Shown here piece by piece: positions 56,897 to 64,000 of a stretch of DNA of 64,000 bases (the first letter of the stretch is position 1; each line of letters begins with the position of its first letter). The notes below the pieces were generated by a model. It did no database searches and had not been told where the DNA came from. It saw only the letters and a program-made list of their open reading frames with translations. Source of the stretch: Perognathus longimembris pacificus (Eukaryota; Chordata; Mammalia; Rodentia; Heteromyidae); contig NC_063171.1 in assembly GCF_023159225.1 (NCBI RefSeq), forward strand, positions 1,054,001 through 1,118,000, read 5' to 3'. Both the position numbers and the translations under genes were made by a program.

Positions 56897-57123
56897 AGCT
56901 AGGTGCTGGTGGCTCATATCTGTAATCCTAGCTATTCAGAGGGCTGGATTGTGAAGACCATGGTCCCAAGCTTTCCCATGAAGAAAATTCCATTGGAATC
57001 TTATCTCCAATTAACCAGAAAAAAACTGGAAGTAGAGCTATGGCTCAAGTGGTAGAGTGTTAACCTTGAAAGGAAAATCCTGTTGTGAGCATCTTGAGTT
57101 CAAACTGTAGTACTGGCATGCAT
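56897..57123 (+). mobile_element. B1/ID composite SINE
   Basis: Well-preserved order: ctaggtgctggtggctcatatctgtaatcctagctattcaga, ccaattaacc, gagctatggctcaagtggtagagtgttaaccttgaaa, cttgagttcaaactgtagtactggc, then a CA tract. Confidence 0.88.
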
Positions 57124-57171
<48 letters not shown>

Positions 57172-57180
57172 ACACACACA
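57124..57180 (+). repeat. (CA)n microsatellite
   Basis: About 27 CA units with one interruption, starting a few bases after the preceding SINE. Confidence 0.95.
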
Positions 57181-57671
57181 CTTCATCTTTAGACTCAAGT
57201 TCTCCTTCTATGGCCACATAGTACAAATACATGGGGAGCCACTGGATGTGCCCTGTGAGTGGCAAGCTCGGGAGAGGAGAGGAAGGTGAGCCACTGGACA
57301 GTCTCTTTTCAGACACAGAAGTGGCCATTACCAGAGCACCCACCCCTGTTCTTTTCATAATACTCTTTCTTCTGCATAAATTACATTTTTCTTTTTTAAA
57401 AAACTTTTACCACAAGAAATGACTCTCGGTATAATGTAGTTCCATGAGAATCCTACCAATAAAATAATCATTTATATTCTACCAGTTTCAGCTGCAGTAT
57501 TACTAAAGGGCTTTTGCTGGATGATGCCCTAGGTGCAAACCCCAGCATGGAAATATATGTATATATTGTATATATGAATGAATGAACAAACCAATAGTAA
57601 AAAGTGGGAGAATTGTTACCCCTTTATATGTGCAGGGTTGGGTTTTTTTGTTGTTGTTGTTTTTGTTTGTG
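57181..57671. other. Unassigned sequence
   Basis: Nothing recognised apart from short TA and (GTT) runs. Confidence 0.4.
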
Positions 57672-57903
57672 TGTGTGCTGGTTCTGGGGATTGAACTCAT
57701 GGCCTGGGCACTGTCCCTGAGCTTCTTTTGATCAAGGGTAGCACGTTACCACTTTAACCACAGCTCCACTTCTAGCTTTTTCTGAGTAGTTTATTGGAGA
57801 TAAGAGTCTTGTAGATTTTCCTGCCTGAGCTGGCTTGGAACAGTGGTCCTCAGATGTCAGCCTACTGAGTAGCTAGGATTACAGAGGTGAGCCACCAGCA
57901 CCT
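57672..57903 (-). mobile_element. B1/ID (Geo-type) composite SINE
   Basis: The reverse complement has the B1-like half joined to a right monomer with gtggttaaagtggtaacg, the extra gctcagggacagtgccc segment and gagttcaatccccag. It shows the Geo-type insertion in an old composite element, next to an ID-style B box. Confidence 0.88.
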
Positions 57904-57944
57904 GACTACAGGTGCAGTTTTTACTGTCTTAATTTTTTTTTCTG

Positions 57945-58113
57945 TGTGAGTACTGGGGTTTCAATTCAGAGTCAGGCATTTTTCCTTAGCTATTTTTCTC
58001 AAGGCTAGAGTTTTACCACTTGAACTACAGCTCTACTTCCAGCATGTTTTTGTGCAGTCCTCAGATCTGTCTCCTGGGTAGCTAGAATTACAGGTGTGAG
58101 CCAATGGGACCTG
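57945..58113 (-). mobile_element. B1/ID composite SINE
   Basis: + strand: gtactggggtttcaattcagagtcaggc...ctcaaggctagagttttaccacttgaactacagctctac...tctcctgggtagctagaattacaggtgtgagcc. Confidence 0.83.
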
Positions 58114-58244
58114 GCTCACTCTGTCTTCTTATAGCATCTAACAGAATCATATTTTATTGAATAATGAAGTTCATGATAATCCTGAAATGCAACCCTTAGG
58201 TACTTGTATCCTAGGACAGTATATTATAGCAATAAAGATCCATC

Positions 58245-58247
<3 letters not shown>

Positions 58248-58300
<53 letters not shown>
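58248..58300 (+). repeat. (CA)n microsatellite
   Basis: About 26 uninterrupted CA units, the longest pure run in the window. No SINE 3' end adjoins it. Confidence 0.96.
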
Positions 58301-58303
<3 letters not shown>

Positions 58304-58789
58304 GCACATGTAAGTATGCACATGTTGCTGAGTATATACATACCACAGTCAGTCAATCAAGACTGAATTCTCCCCACAGGGCAGAAGAGAGCCATGATAT
58401 AATCCCTGAGCTTTAACAATTCCATATTTAGTTAACCAACTTTTATCTTTGCTGGTTTCAACAGCTGAAGTTCTGGGTAAAATCCTTGTCAGAGACCAAT
58501 GACAAAAGCACCTGGGAGGCTAAGTGCTCTGCTTCTCCAACACAGATTTGTTTTCCAAAAGCAAAACTTTATGTGCTATAAATTCAACACATTTTTTCTG
58601 ACCTTTCTTCTGAGTCTAGTTGAAGCATAGAAGGATGGAGAGATTATATGCACAACATATGTGTATTATCCACATGTGTATATACAATTAATATCAGCCA
58701 CCAACCAGCAAGGTTAATTGTTGCTTCTCTGAACACTTATGTTCACAGTTGATAAATCCCACCATGAATAGAAATGGTTTGTATTTAGG
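58301..58789. other. Unassigned sequence
   Basis: Nothing recognised. Confidence 0.4.
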
Positions 58790-59480
58790 TCACACAAAGT
58801 CATTGCCATTTTTTAATTTAAACTGTGAACTAGATGAAAACACAGGAGCCAGCGTTTCGGGAGGATGATTCTGAAGCAGCAGCAATAGGCTGTCATTTGG
58901 TGGAAAAAGTTTCCCCAGCACACCCCAGGGACATGTTAATCAAAGCTTTTTAATGGATTCAGTCTGATCTGTGACAGGCTTTGTTCCAGAGATGACATTT
59001 GCTGGATAGAGCTGCAAGTTATCAATAAGACACAGTAATTGTGGGGGGTGACTGGCCTGTGTTTCCAGAGAGGGCTTCCTCCCATCCAGCTCGATTTTAT
59101 TATCAGTTGAGGCAGGGATGTTGTGCAGAAAGCACCAAAGGATGGCTCATTTTTTTCTTTCATCTCCCAACGTAGAATGATGAAAATTAAGCAATGAAAA
59201 AAAAAAAACATTAATTTACCCCAACATTCTTTTTTAAACATTCCTACACCATCTCCCCCGTTTCTTACCCTTGCTAAGTCTTTATCTTACACTTTTAAGC
59301 CAGATCTGGGTAGCAAATCTTTGATAAATCCATGTTAACCAGAGGCAGGCATCTGAAGCTGCTCTGTGGGCTCTGGGTGGTTCTGCAGTGTATTCTGCTC
59401 CAAGTTCTTTGTTATCTCTCAGGTATCCAAACAGCCAGAGGCTAAACTAATGGCTGAGGCTCACATCAATCACCGACAGG
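58790..59480. other. Repeat-free, possibly conserved non-coding sequence
   Basis: About 690 bases of complex, repeat-free sequence with motifs of the kind found in enhancers (ttaatcaaagc, gttatcaata, taattgtgg). No open frame or splice signal pattern supports coding. Regulatory status is only an inference. Confidence 0.3.
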
Positions 59481-60516
59481 GATAGTTAGCTTTACAGCCA
59501 CTTAAAAGGTTAAACTCCACATCAGATGGGAAAGGTCTTGGTGCCTGTTCACAACCAGACCAGTCATATCATTGTTTTCTTTAATAAGTCAAAATCCTCA
59601 CTGTGGAAGACCACAATCATTTCCCCAGTAAGAGAGGTCAAGGTGAATGAGGGAAGGCAGCGGGAGATAGTGTTCACCAAAGAGCTAGTCCCATTTAAGG
59701 TGCCTTCTCCACAACTGTGTTGTTACCTTCAACTCCCAGGCCCCTGAGCCAATCTGTCATTGCTAGAATCTCCAAACCTACATGGCCAGCATCAACTCCT
59801 TGCAAAGCATGGAAAGAACAATCAGGTATCTTTGGCTTCATTCTCTGTGCATCTCAATGTTTCTCAGTGTGCTGGCATGTAGCTGCCACCTGCTCATTCC
59901 CCAAGAAAGGGATTGGGCAGATTTATCAACTGTATTCAACAGAGCTCTGAGTGTATCCAGGCACAAGTTAGATGTCCATCCATTTCTGTAGCTGGGAAAT
60001 AGAATTACATAGAGATAATCCGTGATACTAACATGTGATCTAAGACTTCCAGCATAATGACTCATTTTCCATTACATGATCTCTCAAATAGAGCCCGAAA
60101 TCCTTAGCAGCCTCTTCAGGACTGATTACAAGCTACTTTGCCAGTCTCATTCCTAGTGATCAGCTCACGTCATTCTACTTTTGTTGTGGCTTAACAGGTC
60201 TTGTAATTTCATCCTCTTGTATTTGTTTACAGCATTCCTACAGCCTAAAATATCCTTCCCTTCATTCTCCACTTACCGAATTCCTTCTTAACCCTGAAGC
60301 CCCTCTCCAATTCCATCCACCCATTGAGGTCAGAATTAACATGACAGGGGACAGAGCTACAGGGAGCTGGAGAACAAGGGTCTTGGCACTAGGGGTTTGG
60401 CTGTCAGAAAGCTTTAAGGGATAGACATAACTCGCAGCTAACAAGGTCACTTGTTCTCTGCTTCCCAGCATGAGGAAACCTCTAAAATCCATTGGGAAAA
60501 AGTCAAGAAAGAAAAG
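59481..60516. other. Unassigned sequence
   Basis: Unique-looking sequence. Short frames of 60-77 codons near 59526-60065 and 60262-60492 have no motif. Confidence 0.4.
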
Positions 60517-60719
60517 AAACTAGCTGATGAGGGTGGCTCACCCCTGCAATCCTAGCTACTTAGGAGGCTGAGATCTAAGCATCATGGTTCAAAGCCAGCA
60601 TAGGCAAAAATGTCTATGCGACTTTTATCTCCAGTCAGCCACCAAAAAGCCCAAAGTAGAGCTGTGGCTCAAGTGGTAGAGTGCCGGTCCTAAATAGCAA
60701 TGGTTAAAGTCCCTGTCAT
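60517..60719 (+). mobile_element. B1/ID composite SINE
   Basis: Clear copy: ctgatgagggtggctcacccctgcaatcctagctacttaggagg, ctccagtcagccacc, agctgtggctcaagtggtagagtgcc, followed by a degenerate tail. Confidence 0.87.
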
Positions 60720-60898
60720 GAAAGGAAGGAAGGGAAGGGAAGGAAAGGGAAGGGAAAGAAAGGGAAGGGAAGGGAAGGGAAGGGAAGGGAAGGGAAGAGA
60801 AGGGAAGGGAATGAGGGAAGGAGGGAAGACGGGAAGAAGGGAAAGAAGGAAGGAGGGAAGGAGGGACAGAGAGAGGGAGAAAAAGAAAGGAAAGAAAA
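60720..60898 (+). repeat. (GGGAA)n-type polypurine tract
   Basis: About 175 bases of ggaag/gggaa units beginning at the 3' end of the preceding SINE. Confidence 0.96.
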
Positions 60899-60955
60899 TT
60901 GACCTCTCTTCTGCCCTTGGATAGCCAAGCACCAGAAATATTCACACATTCATGC

Positions 60956-61662
60956 AAGAACCATGCTTCTCTCTATCAGAAAGAATGACATTTCCCCATT
61001 CATAAAGAAATGGAAGGACTTGGAAAAAATTATACTAAGTGAAGTGAGCCAGACCCAAAGAAACATGGACTCTGGTTTTCCTCATAGGGAATAATTAGTA
61101 CAGGTTTAGGCTAGTCATAGCAGAGGATCACAAAAGCCCAATAGCTATGCCCTTATGAACACATAAGATGATGCTATGTGAAATGAATTCCATGTTATGG
61201 AAATGAGTGTTACATCACTGTTGTAATTACACTGTTGTAATTACTTTCAACATACCATGTGAAACCGTAGCTTTTTTTTTTTTTTTTTTTTTTTTTTGTC
61301 AATGATCCTCTTGTATCCCCTGCCTGGAGTTGTCCCCGTGCTATCACTGTCTCTCATCTGAGTACCCTGGATACTGTATATACTGGTATTAGAACTAGGG
61401 AAAGGAAAGGGAATATCAAAATCAAGAGATGAAGGATTAAAAAAAATGACTTCAAAAGCAATAGTTACAAAACCATTTGTTGTAAACTAACTGAACAACT
61501 CAGGGTGGGGGGGAAGAGAAAGGGGGAAGGGGAAGGGTGAAATGAGTGTGGAGGTAACAAATTGTACAAGAAATGTACCCACTGCCTTACATATGGAACT
61601 GTAACCCCTTTGTACATCACTTTGACAATAAATAAGTATTCAGGGGAAAAAAAGAACCATGC
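60956..61662 (+). mobile_element. 5'-truncated L1 with target duplication
   Basis: Only the last ~30 codons of ORF2 and the 3' UTR are present, starting tctctctatcagaaagaatgac and closely matching the complete L1 from 44847. The tail ends at an 11-bp duplication, aagaaccatgc (60956-60966 and 61652-61662). A T-run of about 25 lies at 61273-61297 within the 3' UTR, where the complete L1 has none. Confidence 0.92.
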
Positions 61663-62536
61663 ATCTAGTTTACACAAGGAAAATTAACACAAGATCCCTG
61701 GGGAAGTTAGGGTAAAGAGCCCAGTAGGAGATAAGGTCCTGCCATCTAGCAGTTATTTCCCCAGTTAACTGTCTCTTACTTATCTTTCAGCTGTGTTTCT
61801 CAAAGCTGCTCTCAGGGGAGTCACCTAGCGGGGAGCCATGGAGCCATGGGTCCCACTCTACTTAAAGTAGGATTGGTGTTAGAGAATTGGTCTTGCTCTC
61901 AAGTTCAACAAGGAAGTTGACCTTCCTGATTGGGACCACTGCTCCATCTCTGCTCTGGGAAGTACAGCAGAGCCAAGGACAACATGAAGGACAACATTCA
62001 GGAAGTGGTTGGAAAAATGGAGAAAGCAAAGAGTAGTAGAAGTTTCTAATCAACTGGGTTTGAGAGTGGGAGAGAAAAAAAAAGTATCCCTAGGGTGCTC
62101 CTATACCTCAGGCCTATGGAACTAAGACACTCAGGCCAAGAGGTAGGAGGAGAAAGGGGAGGGCTATCTTATAGTGAAGGGTCATTTGGTGAGTGGAAGG
62201 AGAAAGGGAAGGTGAAAATGGATACTGGAACTGAGAAAAGCAAGAGGATGAAAAATAGGTGAGATCTGAAAAGGAATGTGAGTGCAAAGTTAGGTCCAGA
62301 ATCACTAAACCTGATGGAGAACAACTCCAAGGGAAGAATGACAGAAGTCAATTCATAAAGATCACTTGTGGGTAGAGGAAGTTAAGCACTGAGAAGCTTA
62401 TTCTTGATACTTTCTTATTGAAATAGAAGCTAGAAACTAGACATTTGGAAAGGTATTCTGCTAAAGGAAGCAGAGAAAATAGATTAGGAACAGGCTGACC
62501 AGGGACACTTAATTGAGTTAAGAAACACCAATTGAC
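61663..62536. other. Unassigned sequence
   Basis: Nothing recognised. Purine-rich stretches lie near 62150-62250. Confidence 0.4.
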
Positions 62537-62785
62537 CAGCACCAGTGGTTCATGCCTATAAGCCTAGCTACTCAGGAGGGCGAGATCTGAGGATCAGATC
62601 TGAGATCAGATCACTGGTTGACACCAGTGCAGGCAGGAAAGCCCATGAGACTCTCTCATCTACACTTAATCACACACAAAAAAGCCAAAGTGGCACTGTG
62701 GCTCAAGTGACAGAGTGATAGTCTTGAGCAAAAGGAGCCCAGGGACAAGACCCAGGGTCCTAGCCCAGGAAAAAAAATAAAGCAA
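62537..62785 (+). mobile_element. B1/ID (Geo-type) composite SINE
   Basis: B1-like half: accagcaccagtggttcatgcctataagcctagctactcaggagg. Right monomer: gcactgtggctcaagtgacagagtgatagtcttgagc, then gagcccagggacaagaccc. A short local repeat (gatctgaggatcagatctgag) sits in the middle. It ends in an A-rich tail. Confidence 0.87.
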
Positions 62786-63045
62786 AGAAAGAAACACCAA
62801 TCTATTCATATGGCATCGCACATCTTTACACACTGATCTCTTAGGCTCATTTGAGCATTATTTGACCTTTGTAACAGTCCAGTTGAATAGGACCTCAAAG
62901 TCTCACCTGAATATAGATTTGTGACTTTTCTCACTGGTCAAGTAGTTGCCTGCTTATGATGGAGCCTATCTGGGATCTGGTTACTAGAAACAATACTTAC
63001 TGTTTGGGTAAGAAAGGAGATGATTTCAACCTCATTGGGTTCCTC
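62786..63045. other. Unassigned sequence
   Basis: Nothing recognised. Confidence 0.4.
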
Positions 63046-63085
63046 CTCCTCCTCCTCCCCCTCCCCCTCCCCCTCCTCCTCCTTT
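63046..63085 (+). repeat. (CTC)n-type tract
   Basis: Cct/ccc repeats over 40 bases. Confidence 0.9.
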
Positions 63086-63891
63086 CTTCTTCTTGCTAGA
63101 GGCACTCAGAGTATACTTAGTGTGCTAGCAATAACCTCAGAGTTACTGCTGTGATTAACAACCCACTACTAGACTGCCTATAGTCCTGTCAAGAGGTATC
63201 ACTAAAGTCTCCAAACAAAGTGAATTTGCACACATATTTAAAGGTTTAGTCATGGAAACTTCTGAGGAGTTCCCACTCTTTGTACAAAATGGTATGTTTT
63301 CTTTGCTCACAAGTGCTAGTCAGTGCTCTAGTCCATCTTCCATTTATGTGGATCCCATTTCCACTTTGTATAATGGTTGTTGTATCAAATAAAGGCACCC
63401 AAAAGTACACACATTCTCAGCATCATGAAAGTGCCTGGTATAATGGAAAGAGAATATTAGAACTTATTTAGACTAGAGTTACAGAGCTCTGGTGTAAAAA
63501 AGCTTCCAGAAGAGGTAACCTGAGAAAAGAACACATTTAGAAACAGCCGCCTGTTCTCAGAACCACATGGCTCTGCTTTTGTGCATACACAGACGGAACT
63601 GATGCTGAGAATGGAGGCTTTAGTTTTGCCCAAGTGAAAAGCAGCCTCCTGCCACCCACACACTTTCACACTTCTGTGTTCTTACTTGTCCTCACCTCCA
63701 CACACACATTCCCACAACACCGAGCCAAGAGTAGTTAGGAAACTCCAAGACAACACAGCACAGCACAGCACAGCCAGTCATCTGGCCATGGAAAGACGCA
63801 GCACTCTTTATTTGTGGAAGGAATGACATAGAAATAACTAACTGGGGTAATCCCCTTGATATCTTCAATATAGACAGCATTGACTTTGTGC
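63086..63891. other. Unassigned sequence
   Basis: Nothing recognised apart from (acagc) units near 63755-63770. Confidence 0.4.
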
Positions 63892-64000
63892 CAGGCACGA
63901 ACAGGTCATGCCTGGTAACCCCAGCTTCTCAGGAGATTGAGATCTGAGGGTCATGGTCCATTGCCAGCCCAGGCAAGAATAACTGTTGAGACTCCTGTCT
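63892..64000 (+). mobile_element. B1/ID composite SINE, cut by window end
   Basis: The B1-like half is visible: tgccaggcacg, catgcctggtaaccccagcttctcaggagattgagatctgagg, ccagcccaggcaag. The right monomer would lie beyond the window. Confidence 0.8.

Noticed and set aside
60625..60957. Ser/Leu/Pro-rich frame of 110 codons on the minus strand
   Set aside because: It lies over a GGGAA-type repeat and a SINE; composition artefact.

Overview
The window is a gene-poor stretch of mammalian nuclear DNA, very probably from a geomyoid rodent (kangaroo rat, pocket mouse or pocket gopher). The main clue is a set of six young dimeric SINEs: an ID/tRNA-Ala-like left monomer ending in a classic pol III B box, joined to a second monomer and a poly-A tail. 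This matches the IDL-Geo SINE described from Geomyoidea. About thirty older composite SINEs (a 7SL/B1-like part plus an ID-like part), rodent-type L1 and class II endogenous retroviral (ERV) sequence agree with this. I found no intact host gene, no tRNA or rRNA gene, and no CRISPR array or bacterial-type system.

Layout. 0.85-4.54 kb: a degraded ERV (ERV-A, + strand) with two diverged LTRs and an env-like remnant. 5-17.6 kb: old and young SINEs, CA/TG microsatellites and a 650-bp TG-rich minisatellite at 15 kb. 17.7-19.7 kb: an L1 whose middle is missing. 20-29 kb: mostly unassigned sequence with SINEs and a full-length but decayed RPS3A processed pseudogene on the minus strand (24.7-25.4 kb). 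29.3-32.5 kb: old L1 pieces interrupted by an LTR-like block. 33-37.5 kb: SINEs, a B1 and a MIR. 37.97-45.53 kb: a structurally complete 7.5-kb L1 flanked by a perfect 17-bp target-site duplication, with ORF1 and ORF2 each broken by a few small lesions. 47.3-53.4 kb: a minus-strand class II ERV (ERV-B) with paired ~533-bp LTRs, lysine-type primer-binding site, polypurine tract and a 6-bp target-site duplication, but no recognisable gag or pol. 53.7-64 kb: SINEs, simple repeats, a 5'-truncated L1 with its own duplication, and stretches of unique sequence.

Nothing here works as a gene pathway; the story is retrotransposition. L1 ORF2 supplies the nicking and reverse-transcription activity that SINEs and processed pseudogenes borrow, and the A tails and target duplications of the L1, SINE and retropseudogene copies are its footprints. 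The more interesting signals are: the steady pairing of SINE 3' ends with microsatellites, evidence that the 'Geo' monomer is itself ID-like, homology between the interiors of two ERVs with unrelated LTRs, and the uneven divergence between the two ERV-B LTRs.
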